From Cunninghamia lanceolata (taxonomy: Eukaryota; Streptophyta; Pinopsida; Cupressales; Cupressaceae): a DNA stretch of 64,000 bases. The position numbers and the translations under genes are program-made. Below are positions 10,250 through 21,613 of the stretch, piece after piece (the first letter of the stretch is position 1; the number at the start of each line of letters is the position of its first letter). The stretch spans positions 930,001 to 994,000 of the forward strand of contig BSBN01001687.1 in NCBI GenBank assembly GCA_027924645.1, read 5' to 3'. The notes under the pieces are model-generated. The model was not told where the DNA came from. It did no database searches and worked only from the letters and a program-made list of their open reading frames with translations.

Positions 10250-13200
10250 TCAGGTATAGAACTTGCGAAGATGCATGCTATTGATAGGATCATCAAACAG
10301 TTCACCTTCAAATGTAGCCAATTGATATGCTTCTGACCCGTAAGCTGCAATGATGACATAGGGACCCAGCCAGTTGGGTTCGAACTTGCCTTTCTTTTCT
10401 CTATCTTGCTGATTTCTGGGGTTTTCTCTGAGGACTAGATCACCAACTTGGAATACTCGGGGCTTTACCCTATGGTTATAGCTTCTGGACATCCGTTATT
10501 GATAAGCTTTTAGGTGATTAAAGCCCTGTTGCCTTCTCTCTTTGAGTAGCTCTAACTCCTGAAGTCTAGACACTCTATACTCTTCATCAGATATGAAGCC
10601 TTTTAATGAAACTCGCAAGGATGAGATCTCGACTTCAATGGGCAAGATAGCTTCAAATTCGTAGACTAGGGAGTATGGTGTTGCACCTGTAGGTGTGCGG
10701 ATGCTTGTGCGATAGGCCCATAGTGCGAGATTTAATTGGACATGCCAATCACGGCTGGCATCATTGACAGTCTTCTTTAAGATTTTCAAAATGGTTTTAT
10801 TTGATGCCTCCGCCTGGCCATTGCCTTGGGGGTAGTAGGGGGTAGAAAAGAGGTGCTAGATATGGAATTTGTCGCATAGTTCCCTGACATCTTGATTTTT
10901 GAAAGGTCATCCGTTATCCATGATACTAGACGAAGGGACACCATAACAATAAATGATATAGTTCAAGATAAATGAGGCAATCTGCTTGCCTGTGATGTTG
11001 GCTAAGGGCATGGCTTCAATCCACTTTGTAAAGTACTCAGTGGTGGTGATTATGAATTTATGGCCGCTTGATGAAGAAGGGTGAATCTTACCCACTAAGT
11101 CGAGTCCCCACTGACATAAAGGCCAAGGAGTCGTTAACGGCTATAGTTTCTGTGCTGGTGCATGTATCAGGTTCCCATGGATTTAGCACTTTTTGCACTT
11201 CTTTACAAAATGATAGGAATCTTGTTCCATTGTTGGCCAGTAATATCCCATGCGTATGAGTTTCTTGGCTAGGGTAGGACCACTAGAGTGGGTCCCGCAT
11301 ATACCGTCATGCACTTCGCTTATGGCAGTTTGAAATTCCTCACTATCGACACACCTAAGGAGAGTACCATTGAGACCTCTGCGATATAGGGTATTGGCGA
11401 AAATGGCATACCGGGATGCCTGACGGATGAAGGTTCATTTTTGGTTACTGGAGAGATCAGGTGGGAGGGTATTCTCTTTAAGATAGGAAAATATTTTTCT
11501 ATAGAGGGGGGAATCAGTTCCAACAATGTGGCAAATGATATGGGATTTAGGGGTGTCATATGCAGGACAGGATACCGGCTCTACCACGAACTCGTAACGT
11601 GATTGATTATCTGGAATATCTAGGAGAGATGCAATCATTGCCATGGCATCTGCAACTTTGTTCTCAATCCTTGGTATCTACTCAAAAGAGATTTTGACAA
11701 AGTATTCTTTGAAGTCATCTACCATTCGTTTGTAAGGGATCAATTTCTCATCTTTTGTTTGGTAGTCATCTTTTACTTGATTTATGACCAGCTGTGAGTC
11801 ACCATACACCTGAAGTTCTTGGATATTCCATTCAACTGCTAGTTTGATGCCAATGACAAGGGCTTCATACTCTGCCATGTTGTTAGTGCAAGGAAAGAGT
11901 AATCTGTATGATTTAGGAATGGTGTCGCCACTAGGTGTGATCAATAAGATACCTGCCCTTGATCCATGTTGAGCGTATGAGCCATCAAAATACATTTTCC
12001 AGGTTGCTGTGTTTATGTGAAAGATAGATTTGTCTAGAAATTTGAAGCTCAAAGGGCTGTCATCTGTTAGGGGTGCATCTGCCAGTTGATCTGCAAGTAC
12101 TTGGCCTTTTATTGCTTTCCTATCTACATATTCGATATCGAACTCGCTGAGAAGCATGACCCATTTGGACAATCTACCTGTTAGGGTTGCCTTGTTGAGT
12201 AAGTACTTGAGTGGATCAATTTTGGCGACCAATTTGACTGAATGTGACAACATGTAATGTCTCCATTTTTGTGAGGCAAAGACCACAGCGAGACATGCTC
12301 TTTCAATTTGCGTGTATTGTAGTTCATACCCAACAAGTGTTCGACTGATATAGTATATTGCTTGTTCTTTCCCATCATAATTGTGTTGTGTGAGGAGAGC
12401 TCCCAGAGCTGTTGGTGTGGCCGAGATATACAATAGCAGAGGTTTACCCTGAATCGATGGCATCAATACAGGTGGTTTCATGAGATACTCTTTTAACTCC
12501 TGAAATGTCTGCTCACATGAATCATTCCATTTGAAAGGGACATTCTTATGTAGGAGGTGGGAAAATGGGTGGCACTTGTCTGCCAATTGAGAAATGAACC
12601 TTTTGATAGATTGTAATTTTCCTTGTAGGGACCTTAGCTAAGTGAGATTCTTAGGAGGTGGCATTTCCATGATGGCCTTCACTTTAGCTGGGTCGACTTC
12701 GATTCCATTGGTGGACACTATCTATCCAAGTAGCGTTCCTAAGGTAACTCCAAACACACACTTCTTTGGATTGAGGCGCACATTAAACTATTTTAGTCTA
12801 TTGAAGATTTTGTCCAGTACTGCTAGGTGTCCTTCTCTTGTGAGTGATTTTTCTAGAATGTCATCAACATAGTCTTCCATTATAGTGTGCATCATGTCAT
12901 GGAAGATCATGGTCATAGCTCTTTGATATGTTGCACTGGCATTTTTCAAACCAAATGGCATGACACACCAACAATAGGTGCCCCAAGGACATATGAATGC
13001 AGTCTTGTGTTGGTCTTCAGGTGCAATTTTTATCTGGTTATATCCAGAAAAACCATCGATTAGTGACAGCATGGTATGCCCTGCTGTGAGATCTACAATC
13101 ATGTCAATGTTTGGTAGAGGGGAATCATCTTTTGGACAAGCTTTGTTCAGGTTCCTAAAGTCATTACATATTCAGACTCTACCATCTGGTTTGGTAACTA

Positions 13201-14032
13201 GTACTATGTTTGAAACCCACTTAGGATAGTCTATTGGTCTGATGAATCTGACATCTAACAGTTTCTTTAGCTCTTCTTTCACCATGAGGGCCACATGTGG
13301 GTGCATCTTTCTGAGTTTTTTCTTTACTGGCTTAGCTCCTGGAGCTAAGGATAAGTGATGCATTATGAGATTCAGATCTAGCCCTGGCATGTCTGTGTAT
13401 GTCCACGTAAAGTTGATTTGTTTTCTTTTGAAGAAGTCGGTGAATGCTGGCTTTTCTTGTTCTGTTAAAGACTATGCCATGTGGATCATTTTGGGATTAT
13501 CACCTGTGCTGACATTGATCGGTTCTGCTGGTTCTATCAAGATTGAAGATCTCTCCCGATGTGTAAGATTGGGTAGAGGGTCAAGCCTTCCATCCTTCGG
13601 CGCCTCAGAGAGGTTTTCATTGTTGGATACGTCTATATTTTTACTTTTTTCACGATCTAACATTGCTGCAGAATAGTTTTCACCATTAGATCTTTCTTTC
13701 ATTTTGACATTTTTGAGACTGAAAGGCTTAGCACTCTCACCAAAATAGGCCTTGTCGTTGAGTTCTATAGCATAGCCAGCTTTGTGGTCCCCTGCGGGTA
13801 TATGATTTCTAAGCTCAAGATAATCTATGATGGCTTCATCATTCTCAAAGGTATCAAGCTCAGGGGTAGTACCTTGTAAATCCCAATCTATGAGTTCGGC
13901 ATGTACCAAAGGTAAGGGGTCATTGGGTTGATCCGGTTTGATGGTGTTGATGGTTAGGATAGAGTTGTTAAAAGCACAGACAAAGTCTGCGATGGTACTC
14001 TCTATTAGCAGATTTGTCAAGGGGGGTATCAT
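10250..14032 (-). pseudogene. Element D pol: RT, RNase H, second RNase H, integrase
   Basis: One minus-strand frame runs through the whole segment, broken only by nonsense codons (13472, 13172, 12788, 12722, 12638, 11678, 11435, 11183, 11141, 10907, 10856, 10496). In order: RT with the catalytic YVDD at 12857-12871; the gypsy RNase H (LLLYISATPTALGALL, then SQKWRHYML); an archaeal-type RNase H (MYFDGSYAQHGSRAG, MAEYEALVIG, VYGDSQLVINQV); the integrase zinc finger (HDGICGTHSSG ... KKCKKC); an integrase core with DNG and GQAEASNK; and the C-terminal FQVGDLVLRENP. The residue usually Asp before YFTKW is Glu here (TTEYFTKW). The two RNase H domains identify the Tat lineage. Confidence 0.9.
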
Positions 14033-14603
14033 TCTTTCCTCATGACTTTCACTATCATTATTATGCGTGTCGGACTCTAGCGGTCTAGCCCTTGGACTTT
14101 GTCTCTCCTTTGCATGGGTTGGGTCATACTTGCGGACAACATCGATATCTTTTTCATCACAAGATAGCTCTGAGAGACTATCCCACTCATATTCATTTGA
14201 ATCAGTTTCACTCCCTAATTGCAGTTGCTGAATTTGTTCAACCAGATTACTAGTAGATGTCTCTGGTTATTTGCCTTTATTCTTATTTTCTCTGTTGGTT
14301 CTTGATGCGCCAGTGTAACCTAGCCCTGTAGTGTCTTGGGCCGTTAAGGTATGAGGTTGGATGGGTTCAGTGATACCATCTTTTCTTGAACCAAATGGAC
14401 CGTGTCCTTCGTATCCCATTCTTTGTAGCATTTGGAAACCTTGACCATATTATTCAGTTTGTATAGTGTGATGGTCTTATTGTGTTGATGAACTATCTTC
14501 ATCCTTGTATACCATTGTAGGATATCTTTTTCATCGCTCTTATCTTCAAGGCTTCCCCATTTGACAAATGGACCTTTGGTAGTTTTATCTGCTTTGGATT
14601 TGT
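14033..14603 (-). other. Element D linker between protease and RT
   Basis: About 570 bases with stops in all minus-strand frames. The frame changes between the protease ORF and the RT frame, so at least one indel lies here. Such linkers are poorly conserved in Ty3/gypsy elements. Nothing else was seen. Confidence 0.5.
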
Positions 14604-15173
14604 TTAGAGTAGGTCTTCCATATGATCTTGGAGATAGGGGAGTTGTGCCAAATAGAGGGATTGGGAGATTGTGTACTCACCCAAACCCTTATCTTTGAGT
14701 ATGAGGTTGGGTTGGGATGCTTTTGAAGAGGAAGCAAGTGTAGCTGGGTCAATACGAGATGAGGATGAAGCAAAGGCACGGTTGTTAGGGATTACAACTT
14801 CAGGTTTAGATTGAATAGAGTTGCAGTACTGAAATGGATTGGGGTCACCTTGGATGGTGATCTCTCGGCCTTCATAGGGGAATTTAACACACTGATGGTA
14901 TGTTGACGGCACAGCTTTCAGAGCATGTATCCATGGTCTCCCAAGAAGAATGTTGTATGCTAGCTCCATATCAAGGACTTGGCAAGCCACATCTTTTACT
15001 ATAGGTCCCACTCTGATTGGTAAAGTAACAATTCCTTTGGAAGTTTTCTTGTCCTCATCGTAGGCTTTGATAGTGATTTTCTTTTTTGGATCTATAGCTT
15101 TTTCTGAAAACCCCAATGTAAGGATTAGCTTCAAGGTGCAAATATTCAAACTGGGTCCTCCATCGATTAGGAC
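14604..15173 (-). pseudogene. Element D aspartic protease
   Basis: The frame opens with VLIDGG just after the nine-A run, the D-G-G active site of retropepsins (the family usually has DTG, DSG or DGG). It continues through NICTLKLILTLGF and ends its core with YNILLGRPWIH, the conserved ILLG flap-helix motif. The rest is a Ser-rich linker. It would cleave the Gag-Pol polyprotein. It is in a different frame from gag (see 15174-15182). Confidence 0.85.
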
Positions 15174-17083
15174 TTTTTTTTTATCTTGTGTTTGTGTATG
15201 AAGGCTTCGATATGAAGAGAGGCGTTATGAGGTTGGGTGATTGACATATCATCCTTTTTAGTGAATGATAGGGAGTGAGGTGAGGTAATGTGACCTACCA
15301 TGGTTTGGAACTGTTCTTCAGTGAGGTTCGTTGGGACAGAGACTTCCGCTAAAGCTTTGTCAAGTATGGCCTTATGAGATGGGGATAGACGTAGAAGTTC
15401 CAGAATGGAGATATGTGCAGGTGTTTTATGTAATTGATCCAAGATACTGTATTGATTGGCTGGAGGGGCAGATGCTCCTCTAAGAGTGACTCTATTACTG
15501 CAGATGGTAATATTGCAATCTGAATCTTTGTTTATAGTGATCACATTGATGCGTGAATCACTTTCCGAGATATGGTTAACAACATAGTCAAATCTGACGT
15601 TTGTGTAATTTGCGTTGTTAGATCCACTGTTGTTTTGGTTGGAAGGTTCTCCCTGCTCATAGTTGGGAAGAGGATCCTTGAATGCCTGATGATCACTATT
15701 AGAGGTATGTCCGTCAAGTGACACTTTGTTTTGTTCGATCAAGTCTTGGATAGTGTGTTTGAGTGCAATGCAGTCATTGGTTTTGTGCCCCCTGTTTCGG
15801 TGGTACTCACATAAATCGTTGTCGTTCCACCAAGAAGGTGTGACTTTTGGTTCATATTCCCGCGCAGTTGGAAGTTTTATGATCTTACTTGTGACTAGTT
15901 TCCGTAGGGCAGTTTCCAATGATTCTCCGAGAGGTGTAAATTTTCTCCTAGGTTGAAAATTTGTAAACTGTGATTTAGCGTTTCTTGGTTTGTTTTGTGG
16001 GGGGTTGTTTTGAGGAGTCGATAACTTGAAGATTGGTTGTTTAGGTGCTGCATTCTTGGCATCTACCACCCCATCGTTCACAATGTTTTTATTCTTTGTC
16101 CATAATCTTGGTTTATTAACGTTGGTGTTGGTACTAGGAGTGTCCTTATAGAGCTTTATTTGACCTTTTGCAATTAAAGCTTTTTCAATGATTAGACCCA
16201 TCTCAATGACCTTACTAAAGGAAGTAGGACATTGGATTTGTATCTGATAGCTTAGGTCAGTTTGTAAGTTATGGACAAACATTTCTAGCATTTATTTTTT
16301 AGGCATTTGGTGTGGGCATTTACTTGCCAACTGTCTCCATCTTTGTAGGAAGGTAGCGAAAGATTCTCTACCTTTTTGCTTGGTGTTACAAAGATCTAAG
16401 ATTGAGGTGTCATGCTCAATATTATAGGAGAAGTGCCTGACAAATTTGTCCACAAGTTCGTTAAATGTTCTAATGCCGGGTGGTAGTCTAGAAAACCATT
16501 CCATGGCTTGTCCTCCTAAGCTTCTTGGAAACAGTCGCATAAGGTAAGTATCATTATGTGCGAATTCAAGACAAACAACGTTGAATTCCCTAATCTGGTC
16601 CCTTGGATCACCCTTTCCTTGATATTTATCAAATTTTGGCACCTCAAACTTAGAGGGGAAAGGTAACATGATCAAGGTCCTATCAAAAGGATATGGTGAA
16701 ATATCCTCTAGGGAGTAATGCTTAGTTGATGCTCCTATTTGCATGTATCTGAATTGTTGTTGTAACGCTTGGATCTATTGGGTCATTAAGCTCAAGACGT
16801 CTGTAGAATCAATGGTTGCTTTGCTTTTGTTTGCGGGTATTTCCTCATGTGTTCTTCCCTCAGGGTTTCTTTCTTCCCTAGGTTCTTTTAGAGCCTCTAC
16901 ATCAAAATCTTTAGGGAGCTTGACTCCTAGATGTGCTAGGTGTAGAAAGAATTTGGTAGGATCTTGGGCAAGTACCTTATCCATTAAGCGTTGAAATCTT
17001 CTGTCTTGCTGCGTTTGGAGGACCTCTTCCATAGAGATTTCCTCATCACTTTCGTGAGTGTTTGGAACAGTTTTCTCTGCCAT
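15167..17083 (-). pseudogene. Element D gag
   Basis: It starts at ATG 17083 (MAEKTVPNTHESDEE) and runs in one frame with stops at 16775 and 16292 to 15167. The gag core is around 16700-16300 (GDPRDQIREFNVV, GGQAMEWFSRLPPG, ESFATFLQRWRQLASKCP). A zinc knuckle of the gypsy C-H-H-C kind, CEYHRNRGHKTNDC, is near 15760. Gag packages the RNA into virus-like particles. Both stops lie at codons that single C-to-T changes in CAA, CAG or TGG would produce. The frame is lost at 15174-15182. Confidence 0.9.
15174..15182 (-). other. Nine-A run with gag/protease frame change
   Basis: A run of nine A on the minus strand sits exactly where the reading frame switches from gag to protease. A slippage indel is the simple explanation. 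Programmed frameshifting is possible in principle but not supported by one degenerate copy. Confidence 0.7.
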
Positions 17084-17624
17084 TTCAATTTGTTTTTATT
17101 TTTGTGACCTCGTTAAGACCATGCAAGGTGACTAGAGGTGGGATGAAGTGATTTTGAAAGTTTTGAACAAAGGTGCTAGAATGTTACAAGATTTGAGCAA
17201 GGTTCTTCTTAGATCTAGATGGTGTCAAACAAGTTGGGTGTTCAAAATGATAGTCGAAGTAAGGATTATAGAAATCCATTTACTTGATGTGGACTAGTCT
17301 TGCACAAGCCACTAGTGGAGTTCTGAGAGAAAAGGATAAGTGATCCTTGATAGTGGATACTCACTAGGTTTGTTTGAGGTTTGATGTGATCAAGAATAGC
17401 TTGGTTCTAACCTTGTTGGATTTTGGAAGAGTTTTTGCGAGATTTTGGATAATGTAGTGTGGGAAAAGTAGCTATGGTGTGGAAAAAGAGGAAAATGGTT
17501 GACTTGCACAATTCTAATTAGATTTTGGATCAACTGAGATAGGTTTGAAATAGATTCTTAAAGTTTGACAATTTTTCTCTTGGAAGGTATGGATTTGCTC
17601 TCTGGATTGGATGCACAATAGTAA

Positions 17625-17760
17625 ATGCGCCACAACAGAGTTCAAAAGCACTACAAGTCAGATCAAATGTGCCAATCTAGTAATGTTTTAAATGTGCTGC
17701 AACAGGTATCAAATGCGCCACAAGTCTTAGCAAATGCGCTACAGGTCGAATCAAAAGCGC
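17625..17760 (-). repeat. 21-bp-phased word array in D's leader, block 1
   Basis: Words ATGCGC, AAGCAC, ATGTGC and AAGCGC start at 17625, 17646, 17667, 17692, 17713, 17734 and 17755: steps 21, 21, 25, 21, 21, 21. Only the six-base word is shared; the bases between differ. On the sense (minus) strand the words read GGCGCAT. Confidence 0.92.
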
Positions 17761-18963
17761 CGTTTTTGGTTTTTGAGTTGGTTTTGAAGAATTTCTAAAA
17801 TGTTTTTCAAAATTTTTCTATTTTTGGTTTGAAAACTTGGTCTTTTCTAGAAATTTTGATTTTAAATTTATGGCAAAAGACACAGCAAGCGCATAGAAGT
17901 TTTCATGATTTTTTATCTTTTGTTATTTTTTTGTATTTTGGACTTTTTGACTCAAGAACAAGTACAACCTAGGCTGGATAAAACAGTATTTGTTGAATCC
18001 TCTAGCTGTGCATATTCAAAGCATGTAGCTCCAAGATCTGGTAGCACCGGCTCCCCTCCATGACACTCACTTCTCATGCATACCAGATTCGGGTTTCCTT
18101 AGGCTCGTACCCCCACTGAACCATAGGATTGTCCCTACTACCTCTACTAAGAATCACATGAATCGAGGCCGCTTCAAAGGCTCCGCCCTTTGTGTCAACA
18201 AATATGGGTTTTTGGTATACTAAACAAGTGGTTAAGTAGTCAAGTCAACCGTTCCAATGGTTACATGTGCGGTGACACTACTCTCCGTTATCGAGTCTCC
18301 CAGCCTTCAAGGGTTACGCCTTGGAGGGTTTTGGGGGAGGTTGGCCGTCGGTGTAACACAACAACACTCGTTGCAGGAAGCTTTCAGTTCAAGCATAGTT
18401 TTTTTAAAGTGGATTAGTAAGGCTTGGATTTAGCCTGTTTCCACTCAGGGTCATTCCCACTTGGACAGGCAGACATCCAAGGGCAGGCCCCTCTAAAGGT
18501 TATACAAATGGAATAACAAGTTTGGCGTTCTGGTCACCCAGTAAAGAGGAGAGCATAAGCCTATTGTCATTCAACAGTCACAAAATACACTGATTAATCC
18601 AATCTTAGTTAAAAGGAAAAAAACTAAATGTGCTATCTACTTGGGCACTCACGCATTTGTTAACTTTGAAGTGTTTAAAAGATAGCAATGTTCATTTCCG
18701 TTTGTGAGATAGCAAGGTTCTAAACTAGGAAAAGAAAGCAACAATGCAAAGATAGCAGTGGTTGAGTTACTCTCCTCCTAGTTAAAGACTACGTGAGATT
18801 TGCATGCATGCATTTTTTTTTTTTTTACTTTTTTCTTTAATTAATCTAAGTGAATTAACCAATGTAGCTAAATGATCTATTCTAGCCTCTAATCCTACAA
18901 GACAAACGTTAGAATCAACCTGAAAAATCACTAGAAAATCTAAAAACCCTAATGAGAAATTAG

Positions 18964-19204
18964 ATGTGCCACTATGCAGTCTATATGCACAGAAATAGAG
19001 CATGCAAGCATCATTTTACAGATGCGCTAAGACAGATGTCAAAAGTGTAGGAAGATGAGACAGAAGTGTCATTTTAACAAATGCGCCGTGATATAGTATG
19101 AAAGCATCGTAAGGCAGGGTGTATGCGCCAGAGTTACGCATGCGCTAGAATAGGAAGTAGAAGCACCGGAACAGGGAATGTATGCGCCATAACCTCAAAA
19201 GTGT
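18964..19204 (-). repeat. 21-bp-phased word array in D's leader, block 2
   Basis: Words start at 18964, 18985, 19006, 19022, 19043, 19064, 19081, 19102, 19123, 19140, 19161, 19182 and 19199: steps 21, 21, 16, 21, 21, 17, 21, 21, 17, 21, 21, 17. The rhythm of two 21s and one 16-17 repeats four times. Word classes also cycle: ATGCGC, AAGYRY, then AAGTGT or ATGCGC. Insertion E interrupts the array at 19220. Confidence 0.92.
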
Positions 19205-19219
19205 TGGGACAGTGAGCAG

Positions 19220-19718
19220 TGTTAGAAATGAAAGCAACACTACTTCAATGGAAATCTGATTTGAGATAAATTTCAACAATTTTTAACTATGTGTTATTAA
19301 TGGAGATTGTAACAAAATATAAACCCACAATACAGAAATATACCAGAAGTAGAATGAAGCACATAACACAAGTGTTTAATGTGGAGAAAACCCTTTCAGA
19401 TGAAAAACTCCACCAAGAAAAGAGGCCAAGTTGTATTATCTTCACAAAAGGAGATTACAAATACATTCACTTCCTCTATCCTTCAACCTTCACTCTGGCA
19501 GAACCTGGGTACCTGTAAACTGTTATATCACTCTCATCTACTATGGTATGGTTTATATAGAATTTGCACAACCTCAAGACATTAAATAACTTCTTACAAG
19601 CCCATAACTCTTGTCAAGAGTCAACAACACAACCTTGGGCGTCCATAGCCAAGAATAGGCTCTTACAGGGTCATAAATGCTGTCATACATGCATCCTACA
19701 CTTGGGAAAAAGTGCCCA
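19220..19718 (-). mobile_element. Element E 3' LTR, truncated
   Basis: It matches 23685-24183 base for base with few differences, then stops at GTGCCCA. About 405 bases of U3 and the polypurine tract are missing, and RNase H coding sequence follows directly. The element could not complete a normal replication cycle after this deletion. Confidence 0.9.
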
Positions 19719-21607
19719 TTTGCAACCAACTCTCGAACAAAGTGATACTGAACATCAACATGCTTAGTTCGAGCATGATACATGGTTTTCTTAGCCAAAC
19801 AAATAGCACTCTAGCTATCACAACCATTTTGAATATTTCTACAATCAAAACCAATACCTGTACACTATCTCAACCAAATTGCCTCCTTAGAGACATGAGT
19901 TGCAGTCATATACTCTGCTTCTGTGGTGGACAAAGCAACTGTGGGCTGCCTCTTACTCATCCAATTCACTACACCTCCAAACAGAGTAAACACATAGCCA
20001 CTAGCGGACCTTCGACTATCCAAGTCACCTGCCCAATCTGCATCAAGAAAACCTTGCATGTCCAAACATTTATTAGCACTATCATTACCAGAAGAAACCA
20101 AACAATGATCAGAAGTACCTGCGAGATATTTAAACACCCTCTTCGCATAGTTCCAATGTTGTCTACCAGGGTTAGACATAAATCTGCTCAAAATTCCCAC
20201 TGCTTGGGCAATATTTGGTCTAGTGCAAACTATTGCATACATCAAACTCCCTACAACACTAGCATATGACACATTAGACATATCCTCAGGATCACCCTCA
20301 GTCTTTGGACACATATCTAATGAAAGCTTAGTACCAATGGGTAAAGGAATTCTAATTGGGTCATAGTCCTGCAAACTAAACCTCTGCAAAATAGTATTCA
20401 CATACTTACTTTGTGACAACCAAAGTTTTCTGTTCACTCTGTCCCTCCTAATCTCCATTCCCAAAATATACCTTGCAGGACCAAGATCCCTCATCTCAAA
20501 TGCACCTAAAAGTTGGGCTTTAAGCTCACTAACCATACCCTTAGTATTGTTGAAAAACATGTCATCAACATACAAAGCAATAACCAATATAGAATCATCA
20601 ACACAATGAATGTAAACACAATGATCCTCCTCGCTTCTAACAAAACCCAATTTCAAAACAAATGAATCAAACTTTTGATACCACATTCTGGGGGACTGTT
20701 TCAAACCATAAAGAGACCTCCTTAACCTGCAAACCCAATGTTCCTTTCCTTTTACCTCAAAACCTGTAGGATGTTGCATATAAATTTCTTCTTCAAGATC
20801 TCCATGCAAGAACGCAGTCTTAACATCCATTTGCTCAATCTCCCAATCATAAGCTGCAACAATGGATAAGAGAAATCTAATAGAAGTCAATTTAGCAACA
20901 TGAGAGAATATCTCACCAAAATCAACTCCCTCTCTTTGGGAGTAGCCCTTGGCTACCAGTCTAGCCTTGTACTTCTCCAATGACCCGTCTGCTCCAAACT
21001 TCTTCTTGAAGACCCACTTACATCCTATGGCCTTTCTTCCTTTGGGCAAACAAACAAGATCCCAGGTGTTATTAGAGTCCAAAGCCATCATCTCCTCCTG
21101 CATAGCTAGATGCCAAGACTCACTATCATCTACAGAAATAGCTTCCCTGTAGGATCTAGGTTCATTGTTAGTACTCAATAAAGAATATACACAATGAAAA
21201 TATGGTGGGCTATACCTGTCAACTGGATTCTGTTGTCTTGTGGATCTCCTCAAGGGTGGACTAAGAGACTCTACTTGTTCTTCTGCATGATCATCTACAC
21301 TAACTTCTTCTGTTACAACAGATTCATCTTCATCAGAACTACTTGAATCTTCTTCTTCTTCTTCTTCATCCCCTAATCCATCATTTTGTTCTTCTTGAGG
21401 TGCATCTTGCTCCTCTAACTCAAAGTGCACTCTCTTTACCTTTTCATCTTTTTCTTTTGGCTGCTCAGGTTCAGAAATAGCTCTAAGTTCCTTGAAAATT
21501 ACATCTCTAGAAAAGATAATCTTATGGGTTAGTGGATCCCAAAGCTTATAACCTTTCACATTATCTCCATATCCAATGAATGTACACTTTTTAGCCTTTG
21601 AATCCAA
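19719..21607 (-). pseudogene. Element E reverse transcriptase and RNase H, 3' truncated
   Basis: The frame continues after the 21614 stop with the integrase C-terminal GKKP/GYGDNVKGYKLWDP part, an acidic linker, then copia RT (WKYKARLVAKG-like region, MDVKTAFLHGDLEEEIYM, catalytic YVDDM at 20559-20573). RNase H has SSGYVFTLFGGVVNWMSKRQ and STTEAEYM. Stops are at 19865 and near 19815. The protein text continues to KHVDVQYHFVREL and then runs into the truncated LTR at 19718, losing the last RNase H residues. Confidence 0.9.
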
Positions 21608-21613
21608 CTTAGA

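Larger units (their letters stand above)
17084..19214 (-). other. Element D leader, gag-proximal part
   Basis: About 2.1 kb between the gag start and insertion E, with no convincing ORF. It includes a more GC-rich block (17990-18560) and two word arrays (17625-17760 and 18964-19204). Very long leaders are known in the Tat group. Confidence 0.6.

Noticed and set aside
17625..19204. CRISPR-like spacing of short repeats
   Set aside because: Repeats are six degenerate bases with 15-base gaps in plant retrotransposon leaders; CRISPR repeats are longer and exact, and the context is eukaryotic.
19712..20269. 185-codon plus-strand ORF
   Set aside because: It is the shadow of copia RNase H and RT on the minus strand.
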